Positions 33,573 through 42,838 of a stretch of 64,000 nt of DNA are shown piece after piece (the first letter of the stretch is position 1; each line of letters begins with the position of its first letter). The notes beneath the pieces were generated by a model, which was not told the DNA's origin, did no database searches, and saw only the letters and a list, made by a program, of their open reading frames with translations. A program made the translations under genes and the position numbers. Source of the stretch: Pseudomonadota bacterium (GTDB lineage: Bacteria; Pseudomonadota; Gammaproteobacteria; Burkholderiales; Burkholderiaceae_C); assembly GCA_018241225.1 (NCBI GenBank), contig JAFEEG010000047.1:1-64000 (forward strand). Direction: 5' to 3'.

Positions 33573-35009
33573 ATGCAGGTCTTCAACAACTTCATCAATG
33601 GCCAGTGGACTGCTGGCACCTCCTCCAGTCGCAACATCAACCCAAGCAACCTTGCCGATGTGATCGGTGAGTACGCCCAGGGCGACGCGGCGCAGGTGGA
33701 TGCGGCGGTCGCTGCCGCCACCGCGGCCTTCCCGGCCTGGGCCACCGGCAGCGTCCAGGCACGCTCCGATGCCCTGGACAAGATCGGCAACGAGATCCTG
33801 GCGCGCAAGGAAGCGCTGGGTACGCTCTTGGCGCGCGAAGAAGGCAAGACCAAGGCCGAAGGCATCGGCGAGGCCGCGCGTGCCGGCTACATCTTCAAGT
33901 TCTTCGCGGGTGAATGCCTGCGCCTGGCCGGCGAGGTGCTGCCCTCGGTGCGACCGAACATCGGCGTGGAGATCACGCGCGAGCCGGTGGGTGTGGTGGG
34001 CCTGATCACGCCGTGGAACTTTCCCATCGCGATTCCCGCGTGGAAGATCGCGCCGGCGCTGGCCTTCGGCAACTGCGTGGTGCTCAAGCCGGCCGACCTG
34101 GTGCCGGGCTGTGCCTGGGCGATCGCCGAGATCATCAGCCGCTCGGGCATCCCCGCCGGCGTGTTCAACCTGGTGATGGGCCGCGGCAGCGTGATCGGCA
34201 ACGCGCTGGTCGAGCACCCGGGCGTGCATGCCATCAGCTTCACCGGTTCGGTGGGCGTGGGCCGCAGCATCGCGGTGCGCTGCGTCGAGACGCACAAGAA
34301 GGTGCAGCTGGAGATGGGCGGCAAGAACCCGCAGGTCATCCTGGACGACGCCGATCTCGCACAGGCGGTGGAACTGAGCGTGCAGAGCGCCTTCTATTCC
34401 ACCGGCCAGCGCTGCACCGCATCCAGCCGCCTGATCGTCACCGAGGGCATCTACCCGAAGTTCATCGAGGCCATGAAGGCCCGCATGGAGAAGATCAAGG
34501 TGGGCGATGCGCTGGCGCAGGGCACGGACATCGGCCCGGTCTCCAGCCAGAGCCAGCTCGAGCAGGACCTGAGCTACATCGAGATCGGCAAGGGCGAAGG
34601 CGCCACGCTGGCGGCCGGCGGCCAGCGCCTGAAGCTGGACACCGACGGCTTCTACATGCAGCCCGCGCTCTTCTCCGAATCGGTGGCCGCGATGCGCATC
34701 AACAAGGAAGAGATCTTCGGCCCGGTGGCCAGCGTGATCCGCGTGCAGGACTACGACGAAGCCCTGGCGACCGCCAACGACACCGAGTTCGGTCTGTCGG
34801 CCGGCATCGCCACGACCAGCCTGAAGTACGCCACGCACTTCAAGCGCCACAGCCAGGCCGGCATGGTGATGGTGAACCTGCCCACCGCGGGCGTGGACTA
34901 CCACGTGCCGTTCGGCGGCCGCAAGGGTTCGAGCTACGGCCCGCGCGAGCAGGGCAAGTACGCGCAGGAGTTCTTCACCACGGTGAAGACGGCCTACACC
35001 TTGGCCTGA
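33573..35009 (+). CDS. aldehyde dehydrogenase, 2-oxoglutarate semialdehyde type
   Basis: A classical NAD(P)-dependent aldehyde dehydrogenase of 478 residues. The active-site Cys lies in STGQRCTASSRL and the general-base Glu in LEMGGKNPQVIL. The coenzyme site shows ITPWNFPIAIPAWK and FTGSVGVGR. The C-terminus VPFGGRKGSSYGPREQGKYA is typical of the alpha-ketoglutaric semialdehyde dehydrogenase (2,5-dioxovalerate dehydrogenase) branch. That enzyme makes 2-oxoglutarate at the end of oxidative sugar-acid routes, which fits this operon well. The ATG at 33573 is chosen because family members begin with the VFNNFINGQW strand; the open frame extends upstream over the previous gene's end. Succinic semialdehyde activity is an alternative. 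Confidence 0.85.
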   Translation: MQVFNNFINGQWTAGTSSSRNINPSNLADVIGEYAQGDAAQVDAAVAAATAAFPAWATGSVQARSDALDKIGNEILARKEALGTLLAREEGKTKAEGIGEAARAGYIFKFFAGECLRLAGEVLPSVRPNIGVEITREPVGVVGLITPWNFPIAIPAWKIAPALAFGNCVVLKPADLVPGCAWAIAEIISRSGIPAGVFNLVMGRGSVIGNALVEHPGVHAISFTGSVGVGRSIAVRCVETHKKVQLEMGGKNPQVILDDADLAQAVELSVQSAFYSTGQRCTASSRLIVTEGIYPKFIEAMKARMEKIKVGDALAQGTDIGPVSSQSQLEQDLSYIEIGKGEGATLAAGGQRLKLDTDGFYMQPALFSESVAAMRINKEEIFGPVASVIRVQDYDEALATANDTEFGLSAGIATTSLKYATHFKRHSQAGMVMVNLPTAGVDYHVPFGGRKGSSYGPREQGKYAQEFFTTVKTAYTLA

Positions 35010-35052
35010 GCCGGAGGCGCAAGCCGACATTGCAACAACTAGCGAGGACGAC

Positions 35053-36030
35053 ATGAAGATCAGAACACTATTGAAGACTGCCAAGGCTGCAGTGCTCGTT
35101 GCGTCCCTGGGGCTAGCGGCTGCATGGGCGCAGGGCTATCCTGACAAGCCAGTCAGGCTCGTGGTCGGGTTTCCGCCTGGCGGCACCACAGACGTGCTGG
35201 CTCGCATCGTGGCAGTGAAGCTCAGCGAAAAGCTCGGGCAGCAGTTCATCGTCGACAACCGTGCAGGCGCTGGCGGCATGATCGGCACCGATGCCGTGGC
35301 AAAGGCGGCACCGGACGGCTACACCCTCTTGTTCACCAGCAGCACGCTGGCGACCTACAAGTCGCTCTACGCCAAGGTGCCGTTCGACCCGGCGCGCGAT
35401 CTGGCACCCATCGGCATGGTTGCCACCACACCCTACGTGCTGGTCGTGAACCCGAAGCTGCCCGTGAAGTCGCTTTCCGAACTGATCTCGTATGCGAAAG
35501 CCCATCCTGGCGAGATCAACTATGCGGCATCCGCGCCGGGTGGCGGGCAACAGTTGGCTTGGGAGATGCTCAAGCGCAACACGCAGACCAACATGGTCTA
35601 CGTTCCGTACAAAGGTACCGGTGCACTCATGCCGGACCTGCTGGGCGGCACGTTGCAGGCAGGCATCGACAACGTGGCTGTGTTGGTGCCGCACATCAAA
35701 AGCGGCGCCCTCAGGCCCATCGTCGTGACCGGCGCACAGCGCACGGCACTACTGCCCGACGTTCCCACCGCGGTGGAGTCTGGCCAGTCCGATTTCAAGG
35801 TGATCGGCTGGTTCGGGCTGATGGCGCCGGCCAAGACGCCTCCCGCAGTGGTGCAACGCGTGAGCACTGCGCTGTCAGAGATTGTGAACCAGAAGGATGT
35901 CCAGGCCCACTTTCTTGAACTGGGCGGCGAAGCCGACACGCGCGATGCGGACGCCATGCGCAAGCTGATTGCGTCTGAGACGGAGCGCTGGGGCAAGCTC
36001 ATCCGCGAAGCCGGGATCACGGCGCAATGA
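35053..36030 (+). CDS. Bug-family periplasmic binding protein
   Basis: Fourth receptor, 325 residues. The signal peptide ends near AAAWAQGYPDKP. The loops are VGFPPGGTTD and DNRAGAGGMIGTD, with APDGYTLLFTSS after them. GAGGACGAC stands before the ATG. Its stop overlaps the start of the following Ldh-family gene (ATGA), so the two are translationally coupled. The conserved Asp of the first loop, which in Bug structures helps orient the ligand, is present. No membrane component is nearby. Confidence 0.88.
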   Translation: MKIRTLLKTAKAAVLVASLGLAAAWAQGYPDKPVRLVVGFPPGGTTDVLARIVAVKLSEKLGQQFIVDNRAGAGGMIGTDAVAKAAPDGYTLLFTSSTLATYKSLYAKVPFDPARDLAPIGMVATTPYVLVVNPKLPVKSLSELISYAKAHPGEINYAASAPGGGQQLAWEMLKRNTQTNMVYVPYKGTGALMPDLLGGTLQAGIDNVAVLVPHIKSGALRPIVVTGAQRTALLPDVPTAVESGQSDFKVIGWFGLMAPAKTPPAVVQRVSTALSEIVNQKDVQAHFLELGGEADTRDADAMRKLIASETERWGKLIREAGITAQ

Positions 36031-37103
36031 ACGACGCCTCCGAACTGCGCTTGAGCGCCGGTGAAGTCAGAGCGAAGGCACAGGCGCTCCTGTGCGCGGC
36101 GGGGCTGGTACCAGACAAGGCATTGGCGGTCGCCCGGCGCCTGGTCGAGGCAGACCTGCTGGGCCATCGCACGCACGGGCTACAGCAGCTACCCGTGTAC
36201 CTCGAGCGGCTGGGCGACGGGCGGATCGCCACGTCGGGCGACATTGAGGTCTTGTCCGATTCCGGGGCGTGCTTTAGTTGGACCACCCCGCGCCTGCCAG
36301 GCGCTTGGGTCATGGAGCGCTTGGTCGAACAGGCGCTCGAGCGCTCGGCGCAGCATCCCGTGGTGACGGCCACGCTCTCGAACTGTTCGCATATTGGCGC
36401 GTTGCAGGCCTACCTCGAAGACATCGCACAGCACAACCTGCTTGCGATGCTGATGGTGACAGATCCGGGGGTGGCTTCCATGGCGCCGCCAGGCGGCGTC
36501 GATGCCGTGATCACATCCAATCCGATCGCTGCCTGCATACCTACTCAAGGTAATCCGATCCTGATCGACCAGACGACCACCCTGGTCAGCAACGGTGCGG
36601 TCGCGCAGCACGCAGCGCAGGGCGTTCCGCTCCCGGGAAACTGGGTCCGGGACAACCAAGGACGCCCCTCCGACGATCCGCACGTTTTGAGTACGAATCC
36701 TCCCGGCACGCTGATGCCGCTGGGCGGAGAGGATTTTGGCTACAAGGGCTTTGCGTTCGGCCTTCTCGTGGAGGCCTTCGCTCTCGCACTCTCGGGATTC
36801 GGTCGTGATCGGCCACAGGTCCGCGGCGCCCAGGGCGTGTTTCTGCAGTTGATCAACCCCGCGTGCTTCGGCCTGGGACTCACTGGCTTTCTTGCGGCGA
36901 CAAGCGCATTGGTCGAGCAGTGCAGGAACAGCCGGCCAGCAGCGAACGGCACTGGCATCCGATTGCCCGGCGAGCGGGCCCTTCGGGGCAAGAAGGCCCA
37001 GTTGAACGACGGAATTGTTTATTCCCGCGCCGCGCTCATCGAACTGGATGCATGGGCGAGCCGCGTTGAGTCGGACATCCGCTTCCTATCCCCTCGGTCA
37101 TGA
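36027..37103 (+). CDS. Ldh-family (YlbC/YiaK-type) NAD(P) oxidoreductase
   Basis: This 358-residue protein belongs to the malate/L-lactate dehydrogenase family that is unrelated to classical LDH. The active-site His is seen in LLGHRTHGLQQLP (about 50-62). Further family blocks are TLSNCSHIGALQAYLED, TSNPIAACIPT and GYKGFAFGLLVEAFALALSG. Members reduce or oxidise 2-keto/2-hydroxy acids such as 2,3-diketogulonate, ureidoglycolate or sulfolactate. It is the second dehydrogenase of hydroxy acids in this operon. ATGA overlaps link it to the receptor genes before and after. A paralogue lies about 7 kb downstream. Confidence 0.87.
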   Translation: MNDASELRLSAGEVRAKAQALLCAAGLVPDKALAVARRLVEADLLGHRTHGLQQLPVYLERLGDGRIATSGDIEVLSDSGACFSWTTPRLPGAWVMERLVEQALERSAQHPVVTATLSNCSHIGALQAYLEDIAQHNLLAMLMVTDPGVASMAPPGGVDAVITSNPIAACIPTQGNPILIDQTTTLVSNGAVAQHAAQGVPLPGNWVRDNQGRPSDDPHVLSTNPPGTLMPLGGEDFGYKGFAFGLLVEAFALALSGFGRDRPQVRGAQGVFLQLINPACFGLGLTGFLAATSALVEQCRNSRPAANGTGIRLPGERALRGKKAQLNDGIVYSRAALIELDAWASRVESDIRFLSPRS

Positions 37104-38143
37104 CCATCGCAACAGTGAATGGAGCTCCTCAAATGGCAATCTCAGTGGTAGACAACAGGTTTCGACGTTTCGTGGGGGGATTGGCCGTTCGTTGCTGCAT
37201 GGCATTGGCCCTATCAACTTCCGGCGCCGCTTTCGCCGAGCAAGGCCCCTACCCTAGCAAGCCCATCAAGATCGTGGTGCCGGCGTCACCGGGCGGAACG
37301 TCCGACATCCTCGCGCGAACGCTGGGCGTCGAGTTGACCAAGCGCTGGAACCAAGCGGTGGTCGTAGACAACCGGCCAGGCGCGGACAGCAACGTCGGCA
37401 CAGAACTGGTGGCAAGAGCCCCTGCCGACGGCTACACCCTGCTGCTACTCGACACCAGCACCTTGACGATGGGACCGAGCCTCTACCCGAAGCTCAACTA
37501 CAACCCCGGCAAGGATCTGCGCCCGATCACGATGCTGGTCTTCTCTCCCCATGCGCTGGCCGTTCACCCCTCTCTGCCCGTCCACAATGTTCGAGAGCTC
37601 ATCGCCTACTCGAAGGCCAATCCCGGAAAGCTCAACTTTGCGTCGGCGAGCAATGCAAGCCGCCTGGCTGCCGCACAGATGAATCTGCTCACGGGAATGG
37701 ACATGCTGATCGTGCCCTACAAGGGAGGTGCCGCAAGTCTCAACGCTGTAGCGGGCGGCGAGGCCAATGTGGTCCTCAATGGACTCTTGGCTACATTGCC
37801 TCAGATCAAGGCTGGCACCATCCGGGGGCTGGCCGTTGCAAGTGAGCGCCGCATGGAGGCCGCACCCGATATTCCCACGGCCATCGAGGGCGGACTGCCC
37901 AACTTCGTCACCGGTAGTTGGCAGGGCATCGTAGCGCCAGCCGGTACGCCGCCAGAGATTGTCGCGAAGCTCAACAGCACGATTCTGGAAATTCTGAGAA
38001 CGCCAGAGATCCGCTCCAAGCTGGTGAATCTCGGCGCGGAGGTCATCGCCAATTCACCTGAAGAGTTCGGCCAATTCCTGAGCAAGGAAACGCAGCGATG
38101 GTCCGCGGTGGTCAAGCAGGCGAACATCAAGCTTGAGAACTGA
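37100..38143 (+). CDS. Bug-family periplasmic binding protein
   Basis: Fifth receptor and last gene of the operon, up to 347 residues. The signal sequence contains CCMALALSTSGAAFAEQGPY. The loops are VPASPGGTSD and DNRPGADSNVGTE, with ADGYTLLLLDTS after them. The listed start gives an ATGA overlap with the preceding gene. An ATG at 37133, preceded by GGAG, would give a more usual signal peptide length and may be the real start. A hairpin about 90 bp after the stop may end the transcript. Confidence 0.86.
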   Translation: MTIATVNGAPQMAISVVDNRFRRFVGGLAVRCCMALALSTSGAAFAEQGPYPSKPIKIVVPASPGGTSDILARTLGVELTKRWNQAVVVDNRPGADSNVGTELVARAPADGYTLLLLDTSTLTMGPSLYPKLNYNPGKDLRPITMLVFSPHALAVHPSLPVHNVRELIAYSKANPGKLNFASASNASRLAAAQMNLLTGMDMLIVPYKGGAASLNAVAGGEANVVLNGLLATLPQIKAGTIRGLAVASERRMEAAPDIPTAIEGGLPNFVTGSWQGIVAPAGTPPEIVAKLNSTILEILRTPEIRSKLVNLGAEVIANSPEEFGQFLSKETQRWSAVVKQANIKLEN

Positions 38144-38230
38144 TCGTGGCCGACCGTCCCCTGCCGATCTTGTCGCACCGATCGAACCCGATGTGTCTGA
38201 GCACCTCCATGCGGCAACGAAAGCCTGTCT

Positions 38231-38253
38231 CTTCGCCACGGTCCCTGGCGAAG
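38231..38253. terminator. hairpin between convergent operons
   Basis: CTTCGCCA and TGGCGAAG form a perfect 8-bp stem with a 7-nt loop. It lies between the end of the receptor gene on the plus strand and the end of the IclR-fusion gene on the minus strand, so it could terminate both. There is no T-run. Confidence 0.4.
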
Positions 38254-38311
38254 GTGGGGCATTGACGGGGCGCGTCCGCGAAAGCGCGGGCCCTCCTCGC
38301 GCCTAAGTCGA

Positions 38312-39907
38312 TCAACTGATCAACGTCATCAAGCGACCCGACAGGGGCGCGCTCGGCAGCGTGTCCAACGACACGCTATGCCGCGCGGTAGTGATGACCA
38401 GCCGTTCGCCACCTGACTCGTCGAGCGAGGGCGAGAACGCCAGGTCGGTGGCACAAGGCACCGGCAAGCCCACAACCCGATCGAGCTGGCCATCGGATGT
38501 GAACCTCATCACCGACCAGCCATCGCAAAGCGCAGTCCAGATGCCACCATGCGAATCGAAGGCAAGGCCACTGACACGGCCGGACCCTTTGGGAACCGTC
38601 GCCAATCGTCTGACCGAACCCTGCCCCTGGTGCATGAGCAGGATCGCGCCGGAAACGGGGGCAGTGGCATAGAGCGACTTGCTCGTCGCGTCCCAACCGA
38701 GCGATTGCACAGTTTCGCCGACCCGCCACTGCACGTCGAGGGTGCCGTCTTCGCGCACCCGGCCAATTGCAGCGCCAGCCTCGGGCAGCGCGACTGCCGC
38801 CCACACCGTTTCGTCATCGCCGTTGCAGACCGCGAGGACGTGACCCGACAACCACGGCGAAACAGCGGTCTTGTTGCCCGCGGCATCGACACGCGTCGCA
38901 GTGCGTTCCGTGACGACCACGACGTTGCCGCCCTCGCGCAGCATCCCGACCACCGGTGCCTCTAGCGCCGCGACCTCACGATCGCGGCCCGCTTCGAAAA
39001 GCCGGACGGAAGGTGCCAGCGCGTCAGCCCACCACAGCCTTTTGCCATCGGCGGACCAAAGGGGAAAAGCGCCATGGAAAGCCCAATCGCCGGGCAGTGC
39101 CGTCACAGCCGCCTCCGTGCTCGTGCCGGCATCGGAGCCCATCGCAGGGAGCTGGGCGCCGACACGGCGAGCGGCCTCGGCCACCTCGGGCCCCAACAGT
39201 TCAAGACGCTCGCGCGTCAACCGATAGGCTGGCCCTGCCACGCTGATCGCGCCGCGGACCTGGCCTGAACTGTCGACCACGGGTGCGCCGACGCAACGCA
39301 CGCCCAGAACAATTTCCTCATCGTCGATGGCATAGCCGCGCGCCTTGGTGATTCGAAGCTCCGCCTGCAACCGGCGGCGGTCCGTGATCGTCAGGGGCGT
39401 CAATGGCTTCAAAATCGCTTCGCGCACGATCGTGTCGCGTGCCTCGTCGGGCATGGCCGACAGAATTGCCTTGCCCTGGCTGGTGCAGTGCACCGGCTTG
39501 CGCTCGCCCAGCGCCGCGGCGGAGCGTTGGCTATGTGCACCATCACAGCGCTCCAGCGAGATCACTTCACGCCCATCCAGCGTCGCGAGATAGCTCGTCT
39601 CGCCTGTCAGGTCGCGCAATGCGCGCAGCTCCATGGCCGCCGCCGCCACCAGGTCAGGCATCGAATAGGCCTGCCGCGCCATCTCGAAGCAGCGAAAGCC
39701 CAGGCAGTAGACCTTGCGCAGCGGGTCGCGCCGCACCAGGCCACGCGCCACCAAGGTGGCAAGCAGCCGGTAAATGGTCGTCCGAGGCAGCGCCAGTTGC
39801 TCGGCAAGTTCGCTTTGCCCCAAGCCCTGGGGCGACGCGCCAATGGCGTCCAGCACATCCAACGCTTTTTCGAGGGCGCCGGTGCCCGCTCCGGGTGATG
39901 TGGCCAC
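38312..39907 (-). CDS. IclR regulator fused to SMP-30-like propeller
   Basis: This protein of about 531 residues joins two families. Residues about 10-70 are an IclR winged helix (ALEKALDVLDAIG, then SELAEQLALPRTTIYRLLAT). Residues about 75-250 are the IclR effector domain (HCTSQGKAILSAMP, GYAIDDEEIVLGVRCVGAPV). Residues about 265-530 resemble an SMP-30/gluconolactonase six-bladed propeller, with WSADGKRLWWADALAPSVRL, LGWDATSKSLYATAPVSGAI and GLAFDSHGGIWTALCDGWSV. Free SMP-30 enzymes open sugar lactones. The fused domain may bind a lactone or sugar acid as co-effector. It is divergent from the RraA-like operon and probably controls it. The GTG start has AAGGCGG upstream; TTG starts at 39949 or 39927 are possible. 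Confidence 0.85.
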   Translation of the reverse strand: MATSPGAGTGALEKALDVLDAIGASPQGLGQSELAEQLALPRTTIYRLLATLVARGLVRRDPLRKVYCLGFRCFEMARQAYSMPDLVAAAAMELRALRDLTGETSYLATLDGREVISLERCDGAHSQRSAAALGERKPVHCTSQGKAILSAMPDEARDTIVREAILKPLTPLTITDRRRLQAELRITKARGYAIDDEEIVLGVRCVGAPVVDSSGQVRGAISVAGPAYRLTRERLELLGPEVAEAARRVGAQLPAMGSDAGTSTEAAVTALPGDWAFHGAFPLWSADGKRLWWADALAPSVRLFEAGRDREVAALEAPVVGMLREGGNVVVVTERTATRVDAAGNKTAVSPWLSGHVLAVCNGDDETVWAAVALPEAGAAIGRVREDGTLDVQWRVGETVQSLGWDATSKSLYATAPVSGAILLMHQGQGSVRRLATVPKGSGRVSGLAFDSHGGIWTALCDGWSVMRFTSDGQLDRVVGLPVPCATDLAFSPSLDESGGERLVITTARHSVSLDTLPSAPLSGRLMTLIS

Positions 39908-40068
39908 GTTATCCGCCTTTTGTCTCAACTGATGGTACTGGGCATGCAAAAGAGCCCCCGTGCCCTGTTGTCAGTGATTCTATTTTTTGGGGACCTTCAC
40001 TAGCATCAAAGCCACACGTTCTCCTGCTCCACAGCGTTCTGTCTATTCCCACCATTTGAGACAAGACC

Positions 40069-40875
40069 ATGACCACCACGCCTCCTCCTCTGACCTCGAT
40101 TCCTCAACGCGCCCCGGCGCCCTACGTCTCTGACGAGGTGCTGGACCGCCTGGCCAAGGCGACCAGCGGCTCACTGACCACGCAGCTGTACATCAAGGGA
40201 TTTCGCCAGCCGGTGCTCCACGGGCTCACGCCGTTGAACAAGAAGATCAAGCCGTTTGCGGGCCGCGCCTACACGATGCGATTCATTCCGGCGCGCGAAG
40301 ACGTCGACGTCTACGCCAACCTCACGACCGAGCCGAGCGCAGACAACCTGCAATGGGTCGGCGTCGAACAACTCGAGCCGGGCCACGTGCTGGTCATCGA
40401 CAGCAACAAGGACGGGCGCGCAGCATCCATGGGAAACATGCTGATCACCCGCATGATGATGCGCGGCGCCCGTGGCGTCGTCACCGACGGGTCGTTTCGC
40501 GACGGGACCGAGCTGAGCCAGATGGACTTCCCGATCTGGTCGACTGGCGTGACCGCCACCACGCGCCTGTCCTACCACCACGTGGCGGATCTTCAAGTGC
40601 CGATCGGCTGCGCCGGCGTCGCCGTGTACCCGGGTGACGTGATCCATGGTGATGGCGACAACATTACAGTGATCCCCGCCCACCTGGCCGAAGAGATGGC
40701 TGACCTGTGCGAGAAGCGCGACGACATCGAGGCCTACCTGGCCTTGCGCGTGCAGGCAGGCGAAGCACTCTGGGGCCTGTACCCGCCCAGCGACGCAACG
40801 CGCGCCCAGCACAAGCAATGGGTGGCCGACGGTCGCCCGCCCATCGCACCGGCCAAGCCCGCAGGCAGCCGCTGA
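40069..40875 (+). CDS. RraA-like aldolase/decarboxylase family protein
   Basis: A 268-residue protein of the RraA/HMG-CHA aldolase family. The core blocks are GHVLVIDSNKDGRAASMGNM, LITRMMMRGARGVVTDGS and FRDGTEL, where the Arg-Asp pair and acidic residues bind a divalent metal and keto acid. True RraA (RNase E inhibitor) is about 160 residues; this longer form is the type found in catabolic operons and is more likely a 4-hydroxy-4-methyl-2-oxoglutarate-type aldolase or oxaloacetate decarboxylase. The C-terminus has an extra helical extension and a Pro-rich tail. It is the first gene of an operon opposite the IclR-fusion regulator. The ribosome site (GAGACAAG) is modest. Confidence 0.83.
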   Translation: MTTTPPPLTSIPQRAPAPYVSDEVLDRLAKATSGSLTTQLYIKGFRQPVLHGLTPLNKKIKPFAGRAYTMRFIPAREDVDVYANLTTEPSADNLQWVGVEQLEPGHVLVIDSNKDGRAASMGNMLITRMMMRGARGVVTDGSFRDGTELSQMDFPIWSTGVTATTRLSYHHVADLQVPIGCAGVAVYPGDVIHGDGDNITVIPAHLAEEMADLCEKRDDIEAYLALRVQAGEALWGLYPPSDATRAQHKQWVADGRPPIAPAKPAGSR

Positions 40876-40899
40876 CAAGGCAACAAAGGACTCCCACAA

Positions 40900-41355
40900 A
40901 TGGCCAACTCGAAATTCACCCCCGACGACCACGCGGCGCTCATCCGCCGCTACTTCGACGCATGCAACGCCGCCGACTACGACGCGCTGGTCAGCTGCTT
41001 CACGCCCGACGCCGTGCACTACTTTCCGGCAGGGCTACCTGAAATCCCCTGGCGCTCGGCCGACACCATCGCCAGGAAGTGGCAGTGGTGCGTCGAAACG
41101 CTGGGCTCGCAGTGGACCATCGACAAGCTCATCGTCAGCTACAACACGCCCGAGGCCATGATCGAGTGGACCCACTGGAAGAACAAGAGCGGCACCGCGC
41201 TGCGTGGTGCCGAGTGGTACGACTTCGACCCTGAGACCGGAAAGATCAAGGAGATCCGCGCCTACTACGCTGCTCCCGCCGACAAGGAAGTGAAGATCAA
41301 CGAGTTGGTCGCGTTCGACTACGCTGGCCGCGGCTATCCGCTCAAGAGCAAGTAG
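40900..41355 (+). CDS. NTF2-like (SnoaL-type) protein
   Basis: This 151-residue protein has the cone-shaped NTF2-like fold of SnoaL-type enzymes and binding proteins. It shows an N-terminal helix with LIRRYFDACNAADYDALVSC, FTPDAVHYFPAG with a His/Phe-lined pocket, and strands WTIDKLIVSYNTPEAMIEWT and GAEWYDFDPETGKIKEIRAY. Family members act as isomerases, cyclases or dehydratases on small hydrophobic or polar molecules, and function cannot be read from sequence. AAAGGA precedes the ATG, and it sits between the RraA-like and aldehyde dehydrogenase genes with 24- and 7-bp gaps, so it is surely part of the same pathway. Confidence 0.8.
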   Translation: MANSKFTPDDHAALIRRYFDACNAADYDALVSCFTPDAVHYFPAGLPEIPWRSADTIARKWQWCVETLGSQWTIDKLIVSYNTPEAMIEWTHWKNKSGTALRGAEWYDFDPETGKIKEIRAYYAAPADKEVKINELVAFDYAGRGYPLKSK

Positions 41356-41362
41356 GAAGCCG

Positions 41363-42838
41363 ATGCTCCAATCCATTGATGCACGCTCCGGTACTCCCAT
41401 CGGAGAGCATTGGCCTGAATCCAATCTGGCTCAGATCGCAGAGGCCGTGGACGCTGCCGAGGCTGCTGCCGGCGATTTCGCCAGCACCTCTGCGCCCCAG
41501 CGCGCCGCATTGTTGCGCGCCTTGGCTGCCGAACTCGAAGCCGATCGCGAAGCACTGGTCGCCTTGGCCGATCGCGAAACCGGCTTGGGGCTGCCGCGCC
41601 TGAATGGCGAACTGGACCGCACCACGTTCCAGCTGCGTGGCTTTGCGGGTGTCGTCGAGCGCGGCGTCGCGCACGAGCGCATCGACGACGCTGCCGTCGC
41701 CGGTCCACCGCCGGCGGGCCGCCCTCGCCTCACCCGCGTCCGAGTGCCCGTCGGGCCCGTTGCGATGTTCTCGGCCAGCAACTTCCCGTTCGCGTTTTCG
41801 GTGTTGGGTGGAGACACCGCTTCCGCCCTGGCAGCAGGTTGCCCGGTTGTCGTCAAAGGCCATCCCGCGCATCCGGAACTGTCACGCCGCACGGCCGCCT
41901 TGGCCAGCCGGGTCGTTGCGCAGCAGGGCCTGCCGCCTGGGGTCTTCCAGTTCGTTGAAGGCGCGTCGATCGAGGTCGGTGTGGCCTTAACCAAAGCTCC
42001 GGCCGTTGCCGCCGTGGCGTTCACCGGCTCGTACAAGGGCGGCATCGCCCTCGCCAAGATTGCGGCCCAGCGCCCGCGCCCCATCCCGTTCTATGGAGAA
42101 CTCGGCTCCGTCAATCCGTTGTTGGTGTTGCCGCCTGCACTCGAATCCAAGGGCGCCGAACTGGCTGCAACGCTGGCGAGCTCCATCTGCTTGGGCGCTG
42201 GTCAGTTCTGCACCAGCCCAGGGGTGATCGTGGTGGCGGAAGGCAGCGCCGGCGATGCGTTCACCGCGGCATTGGCAACGGCGCTGAAGGACATGCAGCC
42301 GCATGCGATGCTGTCTCCCGGCATTCGGGCGACGTTTGACCGTGGCGTCGCGCAATGGCGCGCCACGCCGCAAATCAAACCCCTGGTTGACGCGAGAGAC
42401 GGAGGGCCGGCGACATTGCCACGCCCTTTCCTGGCCGAAGTGACAGCCGAGGACTTCATCGCCAACTCCGCCCTACACGAAGAAGTATTTGGCTCGGCCG
42501 CACTGGTGGTGCGCGTGGCGTCCACAGATCAAGCGGTGCAGGTGCTCAAGTGCATCGGTGGCTCCTTGACTGTCACGTTGTGGGGCGCCGAGGTGCAAAG
42601 CGATGAAGCACATCGCCTGGTGCGCGTGGCTACGCAAGTCGCCGGGCGCGTCCTTTTCAGCGGCGTGCCCACCGGCGTCGCAGTGACGGCAGCGCAGCAC
42701 CACGGGGGGCCCTTCCCCGCCTCAACCCAGCCTTTCACCACATCCGTGGGCTATGCCGCGCTGGATCGCTTCCTTCGGCCCGTGGCCTTGCAGGATGCGC
42801 CCCAATGGATGGTCGATCGACAAGGAGTGCCGGCATGA
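41363..42838 (+). CDS. aldehyde dehydrogenase, KGSADH type III-like
   Basis: A 491-residue aldehyde dehydrogenase of a branch different from the one in the first cluster. The active-site Cys is in GAGQFCTSPGVIV and the Glu in FYGELGSVNPLLV. Cofactor-site blocks are FSASNFPFAFSVLGGDTASA and FTGSYKGGIAL. The SASNFP motif and GELGSVNP are typical of NADP-linked 2-oxoglutarate semialdehyde dehydrogenases of type III and long-chain aldehyde dehydrogenases (AldH-like). It overlaps the Dabb gene by four bases. Production of 2-oxoglutarate or another carboxylic acid is the likely role. Confidence 0.85.
   Translation: MLQSIDARSGTPIGEHWPESNLAQIAEAVDAAEAAAGDFASTSAPQRAALLRALAAELEADREALVALADRETGLGLPRLNGELDRTTFQLRGFAGVVERGVAHERIDDAAVAGPPPAGRPRLTRVRVPVGPVAMFSASNFPFAFSVLGGDTASALAAGCPVVVKGHPAHPELSRRTAALASRVVAQQGLPPGVFQFVEGASIEVGVALTKAPAVAAVAFTGSYKGGIALAKIAAQRPRPIPFYGELGSVNPLLVLPPALESKGAELAATLASSICLGAGQFCTSPGVIVVAEGSAGDAFTAALATALKDMQPHAMLSPGIRATFDRGVAQWRATPQIKPLVDARDGGPATLPRPFLAEVTAEDFIANSALHEEVFGSAALVVRVASTDQAVQVLKCIGGSLTVTLWGAEVQSDEAHRLVRVATQVAGRVLFSGVPTGVAVTAAQHHGGPFPASTQPFTTSVGYAALDRFLRPVALQDAPQWMVDRQGVPA

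Noticed and set aside
39919..40063. Inverted TTGTCTCAA/TTGAGACAA pair as an IclR operator
   Set aside because: GAGACAA is part of the ribosome-site leader seen before many genes here (GGAGACAA), so the symmetry may simply reflect two divergent leaders.
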